NCBI GenBank assembly: GCA_963681505.1
Contig: OY811979.1
Coordinates: 7,275,182-7,339,181 of the forward strand
DNA from: Eunapius fragilis
Taxonomy: Eukaryota; Porifera; Demospongiae; Spongillida; Spongillidae
DNA: 64,000 nt
Direction of reading: 5' to 3'
Made by a program: the position numbers and the translations under genes. Shown one piece after another: positions 36,505 to 48,699 of this stretch. Under the pieces are notes generated by a model that worked only from the letters and a program-made list of their open reading frames with translations, searched no databases and was not told the origin of the DNA. Numbering within the stretch: the stretch's first letter is position 1; every line of letters begins with the position of its first letter.

Positions 36505-36640
36505 GGTTCATACCACAATGGTCAATGACCAGCTGCGCGTCTCCCCCACTGCTTTTCCTGAAGGCTATTACATAAAGCCATCCTGTTACGGAAAGGGGGA
36601 GCGCAAGTTCCGATTCCAGGGTGAGGGGGGAAAAATATTC
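36505..36640 (+). pseudogene. Fragment of a KGERKFRF-containing exon
   Basis: Encodes HTTMVNDQLRVSPTA then YGKGERKFRFQG, similar to the exon at 55861 onwards (RTTMASQQFGISPD, FGKGERKFRFKV). Codon third positions differ synonymously within KGERKFRF, so this was once coding. No splice borders are clear; family unknown. Confidence 0.45.
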
Positions 36641-37195
36641 CCGTTGCAACTGATAATTCCCGTCGCAATAGATTATTCCCGTGTCGCAACGTATCATTCC
36701 CGTCGCATTACTTCATTCCCGTTGCAGCGGATTATTCCCGTCGCATGGTATCATTCCCTTTATAAATTGGGGTTCGGGTTCGAAACGGGTGCACCCCCAA
36801 ACCCCTAAATAATCTACGACTGCACCAGAGTTGTTTAGCACGGTGAGTATACTGTGTGTGTGTGTATTTAGACACACTGAATAATAATCCCAATCCCTTT
36901 AGGCTGCAAACTGAATAATGATGCACAGAGAAAAAGGTATGGAGTAATTAATGGTGCGAGCGTGTACACTTAGTAATATTTTCAAAGTCCCACTTTGAAT
37001 GTACTCTTTATTCTGCATGTGATTATCTCTGTATAAGAACATCATGGTGAGCTTGCCCGATAATTTCCGTCGCATTACTTCATTCCTGTTGCATAACTTT
37101 ATTCCCGTTGCATTACTTTATTCCTGTCGCATTTTTTCCCCGTCGCAACAGATCATTACCCAAGACAGTATACACTCCCGTCGCAACTTCATAAA
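36640..37195 (+). repeat. ATTCCCGTCGCA repeats in two blocks
   Basis: 36640-36755 and 37060-37195 consist of TTATTCCCGTCGCATTACTT-like units. Between them, 36760-36815 (GGGTTCGAAACGGGTGCACC, then CCCAAACCCC) recurs at 47940-48010. Confidence 0.8.
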
Positions 37196-37211
37196 CTCAA
37201 AGCAATGTGTC

Positions 37212-37722
37212 TATTGGCATTCCTTATCCTTTCCCTTTCCCAGCTTTTGAAGTTTTCTTTGCTGCAATCTTAGGGACACGTCGTGTGATAGATACACTTG
37301 GAAGCTCCTGCTGCTCAACTTTCTGGGTGGTTACCACCACATCTATGGCTTCCACCTCCTGCCTGGAAGTTAAGGGAGCCCCTTCAGGTTGCAAAACAAA
37401 AAGACATCTGCAATGTATACAAAAGACGCATCAGACCTCCTACCTTTGCCTCTTGTTTTCCTCACTGCCTTTTTAATGCCCTTTGTACCAACAGGTGCCT
37501 GTGGTTACAGGCACGTTCTCCTGCTCTTCGGAGGGGTGTTCAGAGCTTTCGACATGCGGGGAGCTCCCACCAACAGAAGCTTGGGTAGTTAAGCATAATT
37601 GCACCAATGAGCTAATTGACCGACCCATCAGGCATATGAAAGGTACCTTGAGTTGGGTTGATCTTCTGAAGGGATGCACCCACCTTCTTCAGATAGCGAA
37701 GACTAGTTTTGTCAGCCACGTG
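37212..37722 (-). CDS. 3' exons of an unrecognised basic protein gene
   Basis: Minus-strand pieces with usable splice sites: 37722-37647 (HVADKTSLRYLKKVGASLQK), a piece starting at 37579 (SVGGSSPHVESSEHPSEEQE), a piece near 37500-37440 (APVGTKGIKKAVRKTRGK, donor GTAGGA) and a last piece ending near 37212 (PKIAAKKTSKAGKGKG then stop). The tail is Lys-rich as in chromatin proteins. The border between the second and third pieces is unclear. Upstream exons are not found, possibly displaced by the retroelement at 38183-39100. Confidence 0.4.
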
Positions 37723-37769
37723 CTAGGATAGAAATCAATGACACCACTTGGATGGACAACACACTACAA

Positions 37770-37985
37770 TTGGGGGGGGGGGGGGGGAAGCTTACATGCT
37801 CTAACTGACTCAGTAGAAGCTGGAGGTCTGCTGCACCCAACTAAAGAAAAGGAAGCAACAGGATTACAGTGCCATTTTGACACAACCAGACATTGCAATA
37901 ACTGCAAAGAATGGTTCCATATTGAAACAATATCAGGGGAAGGAAATAAAGATACAAAATGGTTCTGCACTGTTCGCATACAACC
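37770..37985 (+). pseudogene. PHD-finger-like fragment
   Basis: The frame reads CHFDTTRHCNNCKEWFHIET and later KWFC, the H/C-x2-C-x-W-F-H arrangement of PHD fingers, but several Cys positions are missing. Bases 37791-37870 recur at 46233-46312. Probably a transposon-borne or gene-derived relic. Confidence 0.4.
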
Positions 37986-38182
37986 AGTTGAACCTAGTTA
38001 AAATAAAGACGTCAAAAATATATTCTGTTGACTCAGGATAGATAAGAAATAAATCTCTACACACGTAATAGCACATGAGATGGTCCCTGTGGTGGGATTG
38101 GCCACGTGGTACTGAGATGTGTGCAATCCATGTGATAGCACACACTAAGCAACGATGACCTTGTAAGTGCCAACAACATTGG

Positions 38183-39100
38183 CTAGCCTAGTGGTTGGCA
38201 AGACAAGCAGATAGCTGATAAGACCAAATGATGCCAATAGCTGTCACATGGGTAACGAGATGAGGTACTCTGGGCGTACCAGAAATCGTTAGGTGTCTTT
38301 GGACTCTGACCATAAGCTAAGTAGCTGCGATTAGCAGCACAAGTTGCATTTCCAGACTTAACATATACTTTTTCTATGTGATTTATTCCTCCACACTTTA
38401 TTCCTTTTGCCACACAACTCATCCCCTTTTGATGTTTCTGTTTTCCGCATTGAAAACAATCTACTCCCTCTGTCAATTTCCATGGCGAGCCTTTCTTGTG
38501 TTTCTGTGCGTCCCCTCTCTCACCCGCCATACCCTTGCCTGATCAGCGCTGGCCATCGCTGCTGCTGAGTAGTGGCTTGTTCCACGATAAGAGCTGAAGC
38601 TTCTACTTTCTGAATTGTGGCATCATTTGTCGTATGCAGACGAAATAGCTCCTGTTGCCACGCGTCATTGTTGATGCCCAACACTAATTGATCACATAAA
38701 ACCGTTCATTCAGTGAATTTCCATAACCGCAGTTTCCAGCTATTGCCCACAAACTGCGTAACTGTCTCACCGTCCTTTCGCTTTCGAAGGGTAAACTTGA
38801 CTCTCTCTGCCAAAATACATGAATGTTTAGCAAGTGTCTCCTTAAGCGCAATGTAGGTTTTAGTCGCAACATCTTCAGGTCGGTAGTGGTAGACTACCAC
38901 CTTGAATGCATCCGGAAAGGAGCAAGTTACGCCGAACGTTTGCTGTTGCGTTCCCCTCGAGCAGGCCATGCAGTGTCGAATCTTTGAATGTAATACTCCC
39001 ATCTGATCAAAACGTTCAAACTCTGGACTGCCGCTTGTATCATCGCTGCGTCCAAACCCTCGTCGCCAAATATGTAGGGAAACTCCAACTTAATCCAACT
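38183..39100 (-). pseudogene. Ty3/Gypsy-type Gag relic with zinc knuckles
   Basis: From 39080 downwards the minus strand shows a retrotransposon Gag core (YRPEDVATKTYIALKETL; KRKDGETVTQFV), then LVLGINNDAWQQELFRLH and QKVEASALIVEQATTQQQ, then a CCHC knuckle (CFQCGKQKHQKGMSC). Frames shift near 38700 and 38530, and the second knuckle is damaged. No protease, reverse transcriptase or LTR was found, so this is a fragment. Confidence 0.7.
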
Positions 39101-39567
39101 CCTTTATCATGCGCATGCCTAACAACATGAACTCCAATTAATGCACACTTATCCTAAAAAATGTCTCACTACTCCTATTATATGCAAGTCCCTACACAGC
39201 CAACACCAGAAGGCCTACGCTGGCCATCATTACCTGGTTTGGGAAGCCATCACAGCAGCAAGCAGTGAGACTCAATTGTCCAGCGGGCTGCAACACACAC
39301 TGCCAGGCTATCAGCAGAGCTAATTTGCCCTGCTGTGCTATTGCTACCACAGTATACATAAGCTGCACACTGAGAATGCAGCCTTACTCTTACCACAAAC
39401 CTTATTGGACGGAGTAAATTCCATCAGGCTAAGTGCACGGCAATACAGCCTGGCATTGACGACATTAGCAGGGTCAGCAAGAACCTTGTTGCCCACTGCG
39501 ACAGCCAGGCTATCATGGACTGAGTCCTCCTAGAATGGTAAGTGTGTGTGTGTGTGTGTGTGTGATG
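39101..39567. other. No gene recognised; (GT)n at 39541-39563
   Basis: Intergenic sequence beyond the NCAPG stop codon; it should hold the NCAPG 3' end, but no canonical poly(A) signal was identified. Confidence 0.5.
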
Positions 39568-42500
39568 TCACGAATCATCCACTGGGCTGCTGGAGACAGA
39601 TCCCAGAACACTCACATTCTGCACTGGCTTAGTAAGTTGCAGCAAGAAATCCACCACATTGGAGGTTTTTATTCCGGCATATGAAGCACTGGGGTCTGCT
39701 TCCAATATCATCTCCAGAACCTGCGTGAAGATTTCTTCAAGACTCTCTCTGTGACTTCTGTATAAACCCATTGCAAGGATCAGCACATACACATCTGGCA
39801 CGATGACATACCTTTTGCCAGCCGCAAAGGCAGGGAAGAAGGCACCCAACACCCCTCTCAAATGATCATCATCTTCGCAATTTGGACTGTACCAGAGAAG
39901 CAGGAGACGTGCCAACAGCTTCTGGCTCATGATGCGACCACTAAGGAACAGCTTAGCTAGTCCCTCTGCAGCCACACTGCATAGCAAGTGACTCTACACA
40001 AATGAGCACATATGGCATGTGTATATACATTTTCTGAAAAGCACGACAAACCTCTCCGTCGAGAAAATCGGCCAGGATGCCGACAATCTTTTGAGTGGTT
40101 TTGTTGTGACCTTCAAGATCGTCACACTTAGATGTAGCTTTTTCAATGGGTTCTCCATTCACATCTCCATCCAGTGGGTGATCATCAAACTACATGATAG
40201 ACATATAATGCACTTGATGTATGATTTTGGGAAGTAAAATAGACTCTGAATCAGTTTTAAAGAAGGAAAAACTACAAAGTTTCCATACAAAAGGTTAACT
40301 CCTGAATAAAAATTAACAAGTGTGCAAAGCAAGATGTACAGATACTGATAATACCATACGCAGATTGTGCACATGCAGATTTCAGCACACAATAAATGTT
40401 GGTACTTGTTTTGTATGCTCAACTGTGCAGAATTGTTAATACACAGTACTGTACCAGCCACACGCTTTATTTTGCAAGTGCCTTGATGTATCTACAGTAA
40501 TTCATCTTTGATTCTTGAGTGGCACCAGAAATATGGGCTCCAATAAGAGAACTTAAAGTCCACAGCACATGCTTAATGCAAACATGGAGTCCGTCATCAA
40601 TCCAGTCCCCCCGGCTGACAAACTAATTCCCATTTAACTGGTAGCTATGCATTACTCACCACAACACCTTCGTCATCACCACTCTGGTGATCTGGAGCAG
40701 CGTAGGCCTCAAATCCAAACAGATGGAGGAGGTCAAATACTATCTTCAGGGCCGTGGCCTGCAGCAATTCGTGGTCAACCTGACTAACCTGCAACAACAA
40801 CCACACCCCTCCAATAAAAAAAAAAAGCAATAGAAAGATTACACCCAACAGACAGCACCTGTAAGAACAGTAGGAGATACTTCTGGGCCAGACTCACATC
40901 AACAATACAGGCAAGACCCAAGCAGTTGAAAGCCAAGTCTCTGACAAATGGATCTTCGTTTTGCACGCACGGGAGAACCTGGAACAATACAAAGCACAAT
41001 GACAGTGAGCCTTATTTACGCATGGTCTGGAAAAAAAAAGGGCCTTTCAAAGGGTTTTTAAATGAAAATCAGAGTGATGGTGGTACCCTCTACAGGATAA
41101 TAATAATAATTCCTACATGCCACAAAAGCAGTGCAGAATTTTAGGTGTACATTTCAGCGACAACCTATTGGTTCCCAGGTACATTTCTTTCAACGACAAC
41201 CTATTGGTTCCCAGGTACATTTCAACGAAACCAACTATTGGTTCCCAGGAAGTGTACGCCTCACGTAAAGCTCCTGACAACTCACCAGCGCATCCAAGAG
41301 GGTGAGTAATGTGGGATTGAGTCTCTTCATTTTGGTCTCTCGCAGCATCTCGGCTGCTATCACCAAACACTTGATAAGTGTATTTGAGTCACTCTTCACA
41401 AGACAAAGAGATGGTAAAGGTGACATATAGAAATACTAAAAGGATAGTCACGCACCCTGAGGTCAAGTAACGAGACGTTGACAAACTGGGACTCGCTCAT
41501 CTGGGTACAATCCGGTGCCAGGGTGCTCCTCACATCAGCACTCCCATCAGAGCCCTCCACAATGGGAGGCTGCCTCAGATCCGCAATCAGTTCTGTCAGC
41601 TTTTCGATCCTAAGAAGGACAACAAGATAAGTGTTTGGCATACTGCGTCATCCCATGTGTGACGGTCGTCCGAACCTGTAGGTCTCCTGTGGCCATATGT
41701 CTGCCAGCCTTGCCAACAACGGACCGACCAGGCCAGAAGGGAAGTTTGGCATCATTGTCAGATCATACACTAACTTTGCCAGTCGTCTTCTGCAGATGAC
41801 AGAGATGCACGGTGCACAAACACTACCACTCAAGTCTTCTAGTGAGTGTATGCATTTTAACAAACGATACAAGAATGCTCTCCTCTAGTGCTCAGTGGAA
41901 TCATTAATAAAATCACAGTGCAATGGTGGCACACCATAACAGTGTACTGCAGAAGCACTACCTTTCCTGTAGCCATGCTGCCCCACAAACCCACAAACAC
42001 AGCCACAGCCATTCCTAATGTAAATGTACGATCTTAAAATCAAAGGTATCACAGGGTCCACCCATACAAATACAGACACGAGCGAAACTCTGCAAATCTA
42101 TTATTGTTTCCCACACCTTCCAACCTCATCGGCAAAATCAAGCACTTCAAACATGGAGAAGAGCTGTTGTGTGATGAATTGGCTTTGTAGCTTGCTATGC
42201 ATCTCTTCGTGCTTCAGGAATACTTCAGTGACATACCTACACAGAGGCAGCAGACATGCAGACATATCATAAATGCATTGGATTAGGATCAGAATCATAC
42301 TTCTGCACGTATTCGCAGTATTCACCCAACGTGGGCACTATCTTTTCCAGCTGAATCTCTCCCTCTGGACCCTTCTTGCTGAAGTACCTGCATGCCGGCA
42401 CACAAAGTAAACAAGACAGTCACAATACGCACACACACACACACACTCACACACACCTGCACATACAGCTCCAGAAGAAAGCCATATCACAGTTCAATGC

Positions 42501-45500
42501 CTCATATCTTACCACTCTTGATAACTTCACGCTAGTCTGAAACCAAGAATCCATCCAGTTTTTGTTATTATTTTATTTACTATTGATACAAAACATGGCA
42601 CAACTGACTTTGTCCATCTCAACTTCTCCACCAGATGCGACCGGATTAACAGTAGCCCCCTGACCTTCTAAAGTGCTCTCTTGCTCCTCCTCCTGCCCAG
42701 GTTGGCCTTTCTTCATGAATTCCCTGACTAGGTTTTCGTTGGAATAAAGGCTTTCAAAAAGTTTGAATAATGCCTTTTCAGCCAACTTGGGAGAACTCTC
42801 AACATCCAGTTTATGAAGCAGGTGCGTGAACTCCGAGTCGAGCTGCAAGAACCAATTCCTTAGCAGTCCTGAGACGCACGCGTCCTGAACCAGGTCATTT
42901 CGATCATTGAGTCCAGCTTCAAGGAGGTCCATGCGTTGCCCAATGGTGAGGTTCATGATGGAACAACTCTCTGACAGTACTATGAAGGCTGCATGCCTTA
43001 CAGAGTCCTTCACGTCCCGAACACATTCAAGCAGTACTAAAGGAGTTGGATAAAAGAGCATGAAACTTGTTACCACTTAAGGATGTCTGGTTTGGTTGAG
43101 TTGAACAATCAAATACACTGTAATTATGTTGAAAAACAAATTAAAACACACTGCAGCAATAACTATCTCGATTAACCTTGCTTTAGAACAATACAATCAA
43201 GAACAAATAATTTTCATGGCAATCGGACAGCAACGAAGTGTCCTAATTGGATTATTAACCCGTTTATGAGGCGTCCCAGAGGAACGCATTTTCAATGTCA
43301 ATGAATCGGGGCTCCTGTGCCAAAGTACAGGCTTGGCACGGAGGCGCTCAGGGGTAAGGCTGGCAAAAAGGATGAGAGCGCCAAGGAGCGCATCACTACT
43401 GTTAACTTTGCCTTCAATGCCACTGGAACTATCAAGACACCTCTCCAGGTGATAAATAAGTCCAAGAAACCAAAATGCTTCCTTGCGAACGGAGGAGTGA
43501 CCTGGGACCCCAAGAAACACGGCATCACATACTATCATAACCCTACAGCATGGCAAACTAGGGAAACATTTACCAGCTTCCTTGATAACTTCTCCCTACA
43601 AATGCATGAAGTTTTTAAGCACAAGACGATACCCTTCACCCTTCCTGAAGTTGATGAGTGTGATGAACATGTACTGAATATTTTGGCTGTTTTCCTAATG
43701 GATAACCATGCTTCACATATCCCGGTGAATGCTGAGCAGTTTAAGATCAACACTGCCTTCCTCTACAAGGACATCCTTGGAATATTCTTGCCTCCCAACA
43801 CAACGTCTGTTGTGCAGCCCCTAGTTTGCTTTAAACGCAAGTGGCGAGCTAAGCTTGTGTCATGGCTGCAGGGCAAGGGCGGGACAGGCTTGGGCACCTG
43901 GCATCTCCAGATGTGAAGCAGGCTATGTTGTGGGCTCGGGATGCACTCACTGAGGGACATTCCTGAAGAAGTAGTTAAGAACTGCTGGAGAAAGGCCGGT
44001 ATCCTTCCCTTTGAGGTGAACCAGCGGTACATTGAGGACAAGGAGAAGGTGTTGAAAGGTGATGTTCAGATGCAGAAGGCAGCAGATCATCTTGCTGATC
44101 TTTTTGGAAAGCTCAGCACAGTGTACTCTGAATCTCAGGAGGAGGAGGCTGTATGTCAGTTCAACTCTACATGGCTAACAGAGGAGGGGATGGATGCACT
44201 TGATGTGTTGGCTCCTCTGGTGGAGAGTGACTGTGAGCCTGATGATTTTGAAGGTTTTGTTAAGGTTGTGTTTGAGGATATGGAGGATGTAGAGGTAATC
44301 AATGAGCCTCCTGTCATTTCGTTACATCAGGCTCAAAGAAGATGCGGGAGCTCATGGTGTTCTTTGAGTCTCACATTGCCATGAGCCAAAACCAAGCTCA
44401 TAGGGAGCATTGGCTAGAGCAGCTGGCAATGCTTGGCAAGGTTGAGGACCAGCTCACTATGCACAAGAAGCCACCCACAGGCAGACATCACTAAATGTTG
44501 ACTTTTGTAACCCCTACCCTATACATGTACATGTACCGCATATCAAACGCCATGCTCCAATAATAACTGCTGGGAGGGTCAACAGGGGTAAGTTTACATA
44601 AATACAAAGTGAATCTCGTTAACGGTGGGTAAACACTGGATCGCTAGGAACACAATAAGGGTGTATGTCATACTAATTAATCCCTAACCACACCACAGGG
44701 CCTCCTGTTTAAAACAGCAGAGTTCAATCAAAACAAAACAACACTTTCAGATTTGCGATGGAGTCAGTGTCTCCAAATATTTTGCATGCATCACGCATTA
44801 AATTGCAAGTTATACACAATTCTGCAAACATTAATACTTGGAGCATTTAGTGTGCCATACCTGGGAGAGTCCTCTCACAGACACTAATGGCTTGGAGAGC
44901 AGACTTCCTGACATCAGCACTGCTGTCGCCCCTCACTATGTTAAGAAGGGTGCTAATTGCTGGACACTCCTTGTCTTCAGGAGATTGGAAGTGGCCCAGG
45001 GTCTGAACAGCGTGGACACGAACAGCTGGGACCTAAACAAAAAAAATAAAATTATTTAAGGCTAATTGAAAATTTTAAAAAGCACAGGATGCCTTGCGTG
45101 ATTTTGTGGGTACTACAAACCTTGTCGTACGCTCTCTGCAGCATTACCGTCAGCAGCGCGTCTCCATAGACGATGCGCACTTTCTCCTGCGCGGCAAGTG
45201 ACAGCATTTTATTGATTATCTGGCAAACACGGAACCTGACGGCCTTATCTTGCGCCTCGTGATACCCGACCAGTTTGAGAACCATCAGGTTTAGGAAATC
45301 AACTGTTTCGTCATCTTTGACATCGGACGAAGAACGTTCATCAATGTCATTTCCGTTCTCGTCTCTTTTGGTCCCCAAGGCGATTGCAAACTTGCAGACA
45401 AAATCCACAACTCTTTCTACGGCTGGCTCACGTTTATACACTAATAATACGTTCGAAAAAGGTGTGAAAAAAGCTTGAAAAAATACGTCCAAACCATGCT

Positions 45501-45600
45501 GGTCGTGCAGAGTTCTCATAGACTTCAGCGACTTCTGATATTTGTACAAGCCATCCTGAATTTCGTCCAGAATTGCAATAATATCTTCCCTCAAACCCAT
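39568..45600 (-). CDS. NCAPG: Condensin complex subunit 3 (CAP-G), 13 exons
   Basis: HEAT-repeat subunit of condensin I, which with SMC2/SMC4 and CAP-H compacts mitotic chromosomes. Exons: 45600-45121, 45032-44861, 43036-42609, 42536-42457, 42387-42301, 42236-42117, 41789-41676, 41609-41456, 41393-41286, 40978-40859, 40788-40660, 40189-40052 and 39993-39568. They sum to 2556 bp, an open frame of 851 residues from ATG to TGA; vertebrate CAP-G is about 1000. Exon 1 carries LLVYKREPAVERVVDFVCKF, matching the VYKREPAVERV signature of CAP-G. Exon 3 has IGQRMDLLEAGLNDRNDLVQ and the last exon VAAEGLAKLFLSGR and LLLWYSPN, all family hallmarks. Introns are GT-AG and mostly 50-200 bp. A decayed Tigger element sits in intron 2 on the opposite strand. 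The basic tail of vertebrate CAP-G appears shortened. Confidence 0.93.
41145..41252 (+). repeat. Three tandem ~36-bp repeats in an NCAPG intron
   Basis: Repeats of CAACCTATTGGTTCCCAGGT with an ACATTTC spacer. CCAAT-like boxes (ATTGG) occur once per unit. They lie in the intron between the exons at 41286 and 40978. Confidence 0.8.
43285..44494 (+). pseudogene. Tigger/pogo-type DDE transposase relic in NCAPG intron 2
   Basis: Contains IFNVNESGLL (family usual form has Asp where the second Asn stands), KKPKCFLANGG, LMDNHASH, FLPPNTTSVVQPL and WRKAGILPFEV, the DDE core and C-terminal region of Tigger-like transposases. The frame shifts near 43910 and again near 44335, then ends at TAA 44492-44494. 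The right terminal repeat may be GGGAGGGTCAAC near 44574, resembling Tigger ends; the left end is lost. It lies opposite to NCAPG. Confidence 0.82.
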
Positions 45601-46149
45601 CGCACCATTAACAGAATTGCTATCCTCGCGCCAAAATATCCGTGTGGCATCTCGTGATATTTTCTTTTCTTCACTCTAATACAAGCGCACTGGAAGACTT
45701 TGTTTACAAGATTTTATACATTAATTTCACAATGGCTTAGGAACGGTTCAAAAAAAAGTGGGGCTGAAATGTATTATTCATAAGTGGGTGTGGTGATCGA
45801 AAAATATTTTGAAGCAGTATGTAACCTTATTGCAGGTAGCCGCGCAAAGCTTTAATACCTTTCGCATGGGCGTACGGCCAACGCCGTAGACAACGGGGTG
45901 CTTGGGGGTGCTGAAGCACCCCCAAATTTTTTTGGAAGACCATTTCTAAATCATCAAAGCACTAGTAACGCTACATTATAGGCGATCTATTACAATATCA
46001 GTGTAGTTATCAATTTAATATACTGCGGTTTATAACTGTTCGCTTGCTGCTCATTGCTCGATTCCAAGTGTACCTCAGAAGAAAGTTATATTTCCATTTT
46101 GAAGTGTGTATTTCAAAACCTTGGCTTGGGAGTAGATGACGCTCACCCA
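45601..46149. other. NCAPG upstream region, no gene
   Basis: 45601-45720 is the likely NCAPG promoter area. 45840-45950 contains a G-rich stretch with GCACCCCCAAAT inverted around 45905-45930. No TATA box at a convincing position. Confidence 0.4.
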
Positions 46150-46312
46150 CACCTCCCCAGGACCTAGAGGAGGGACTGTCCCCCGATGCCAGGGCCCCAG
46201 CTGAGCTGAGGAGAGGGAGATGCGCCCTGCTTACATGCTCTAACTGACTCAGTAGAAGCTGGAGGTCTGCTGCACCCAACTAAAGAAAAGGAAGCAACAG
46301 GAGTACAGTGCA
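46150..46312 (+). pseudogene. Mosaic of two captured fragments
   Basis: 46150-46232 matches the exon at 56498-56596 (both contain GGACTGTCCCCCGATGCCAG), and 46233-46312 matches 37791-37870 near the PHD-like relic. The two abut directly and then run into a MATH-domain fragment. Confidence 0.7.
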
Positions 46313-46538
46313 AAGATTTCGCTCGTGTTGCTCGATCAAGGTCACCGCAAGCACATCACGCAGACCTTCAAGCCCACTCCAGGCCTCCCGTCGTTCAATC
46401 GTCTTCCAGAACCTCCAAGGGGGCGAATCGGGGGCACCCGCTGGCGACATTCATTTCGGAATGGGCCCTTGCTACGTGAAGGATGATGTTATGTTCGTCA
46501 AATGCATCGTGGACGTGTCTTTATTGTTTGTACCATGA
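46313..46538 (+). pseudogene. TRAF-type MATH domain C-terminal fragment, frameshifted
   Basis: The first frame reads KISLVLLDQGHRKHITQTFK followed by PSFNRLPEPP; after a frameshift near 46415 the next frame reads GAPAGDIHFG and YVKDDVMFVKCIVDVS. This is the order of the last strands of the TRAF MATH domain (LLDQ, SFxRP, ASGxPxF, YxKDDxxFIKVxVD). Only this part is present, with no RING or zinc fingers upstream. Confidence 0.7.
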
Positions 46539-46905
46539 GTCGCCCGGTATCTCCTCTCTAGTTGGTTGCAATTACTTTTCGACATAGAAGAACACCCTCA
46601 CAGGCTAGCTGCTCTGCTCTACCGCCACAAGCAAGATAGATGCAGGCGCATAAGAAGATTCATCCGTTTTCAAAGAAAATGAAATTGCGCCCACAGAAGA
46701 AAATCATTAATATCCAACTGGCCTCTACCGATATTTATTGTCCCAGTGATTTGAACAGGAAACATGACCGCCATTATAAGCCCTCAATACGTATTGTCTG
46801 ACATGATATTTCTCCTCTGTCTTGAAGTGTGCTTCCGCGCGCCTTATAACGTGACAATAAACTAGTTTGGCATTGTTAAGAGAAGTAAGTATACAGGGAC
46901 GTTAA

Positions 46906-47660
46906 TATGGATGACTGGGATTGGAATATGAATATGAATGACATGGGACGGGAACGTTCGTCTGGGACGGCCACGGGACGGGGTTACGAATTATTATTTT
47001 GCTGTTTTATGGAAGACCGTTCTGTCATTTATTTATTTTTAACCGTCTACTTGTCATCAGTACTAGATGATTTGCAGCGAGAGCGTGACCGTCAAGGTAG
47101 GTTGTGTTGTATAACAATCCCAGTCAGGAATTTGTTGGCAGGGGGTTAGAGCGCGTCCGCGATCTCTCATATGTTGCAGTGATAGCATCGTAGCAACGTA
47201 TAATGGTTGCCTAGCAGCATGTTGAAAATCTTAACGAATCACGTGCGTCGTGGTAAGTTAGCAACACACAATAACGAGATTTTATTTTCCCATCAGCTGC
47301 TATAGGTGACAACGGTGTGGAAGCAGGTAAGAATTTCCTTTTTTTTTTTTTTTAAAGTTTCCCACCTAATTTTATTTTCCCACCAGTTGCTCAGGGTGTT
47401 GGTGTTCCAGGCACAGGCATTGGTGGGGAAGAGGGTAAGAATTTCTTTTCTTTCAAAGTTTATTCACACTAACAGTTCCTGTAGCCATTACGGGCTTTGA
47501 GCGTTTGGTTATCCTGCTACGTAACCATTCCACAGTCCTGGTTGGTTAAAGTGTGCATTTCATATTTCTTATTTACAATTAAATTGATTTAGCCAAACAC
47601 CATGCTGGGACTGATTAAGATTGACAACAATGAGGCCATTGTGGTGAGAAACTTGGCATC
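46906..47660 (+). pseudogene. Micro-exon gene D, degraded copy of the 55-57 kb gene
   Basis: Two phase-1 exons remain: 47297-47326 (AAIGDNGVEA) and 47387-47434 (VAQGVGVPGTGIGGEE). They match 55547-55585 and 55636-55686, and the flanking introns are also alike (47077-47280 vs 55324-55540). The following stretch at 47591 matches 55861 but breaks off after the GTGGTG near 47645. A GGGACGGGAACGTTCGTCTG repeat at 46935-46985 replaces the upstream part. A start exon was not found. Confidence 0.6.
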
Positions 47661-48200
47661 TCCCCAGTTGCTTCTGTGCACTAAGCCATTTGTTAGGTGT
47701 CACTAAAACTCCCTCCTTTAAAGATTCCTGCGGAGTGTAATCTCTCATGTCAATACAGACGATTCAACAGTATCGGGATGGGTAGGGATGAGTGATAATT
47801 CAGGAAGAGCAAGTGCCTGCTTCTCCAAAAGCAGAGGCACATTTATTTGCTCTTATGTAGACTACATTTGTGTGCGAAGCGCCATTTACTACGGGGACAA
47901 TGATGCGGGTTAACATTCGAAGCGGAAGCAAAGAGCGATGCGGGACAAATTGGGGTTTGGATTCAGAACGGGCACACCCCCAAACCCCCATACCCCCAAA
48001 CCCCTAAATGTACATCTATTCTTTAAGGTTTGCTCAGATGAATAGTAGACCACATTACCATACCGTAGTGCTGTTGCTGTTAGTTAAAAATGCATAGGCA
48101 GCATTTATAAGTAGTAAGCATACTATATGCCATTTGATTACTAAATGGAAGGCTTGAAAACAAAGAACCATGCATGCTAGAAAATATATACTGCTTGGGG
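47661..48200. other. Dispersed-repeat sequence, no gene
   Basis: 47875-48010 resembles 53040-53095 (inverted GCGCGAAGC/AAATGGC text) and 36760-36815 (CACCCCCAAACCCC). Nothing coding recognised. Confidence 0.5.
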
Positions 48201-48202
48201 CC

Positions 48203-48583
48203 ATGGCCATGAATGCAAAGAGGATGATTCGTGAGTATAAAAGTCACAGGAGACCAGCGCCTTCAGAATTTAATCCTGGAAAACCAAAGTACAAGCCTTA
48301 TGGGAAGATGACATTGAATTAGGAGTTTGGTCATCAGAAGAAGGAAGATAAGTGTGACTTAAGCAGCCTGAAGCCAGGAGTCAGCAAGGTCACACTTGAG
48401 AAGATCAAGGAAAGGCTACTTATGAGTCACACTAAAGATATAAAAGCTGTTCCATCTACCAGTACACACAGTCGCTCCTCTGAAATTGATGAAGAAGCCC
48501 TAATAGATCACTGGCATCTGGATGATGATGACACAGAGATGGCAGATGAAGTTTCAATTGAAGAAAGAAACAGGGGAAGCTGA
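48203..48583 (+). pseudogene. Retrocopy-like ORF with one in-frame stop
   Basis: From ATG at 48203 the frame reads MAMNAKRMIREYKSHRRPA, meets TAG near 48320, then continues open (KPGVSKVTLEKIKERLL; acidic DDDDTEMADE) to TGA at about 48583. An intronless basic then acidic product followed by AATAAA at about 48692 suggests a retrocopy or small relic gene. Family not recognised. Confidence 0.4.
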
Positions 48584-48699
48584 AAGTGGCCAAGTAGATG
48601 ATAATGATGGAAAAGATCATGACAAATTTGATCTTGGAGACATGTGGTGATGTTTTGTAATGTTGTGTAATTTCAATCATAAACTTGAAAAAATAAAAT

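Noticed and set aside
43535-44041. Minus-strand frames within NCAPG intron 2
   Set aside because: Antisense of the Tigger relic, whose DDE motifs are on the plus strand.
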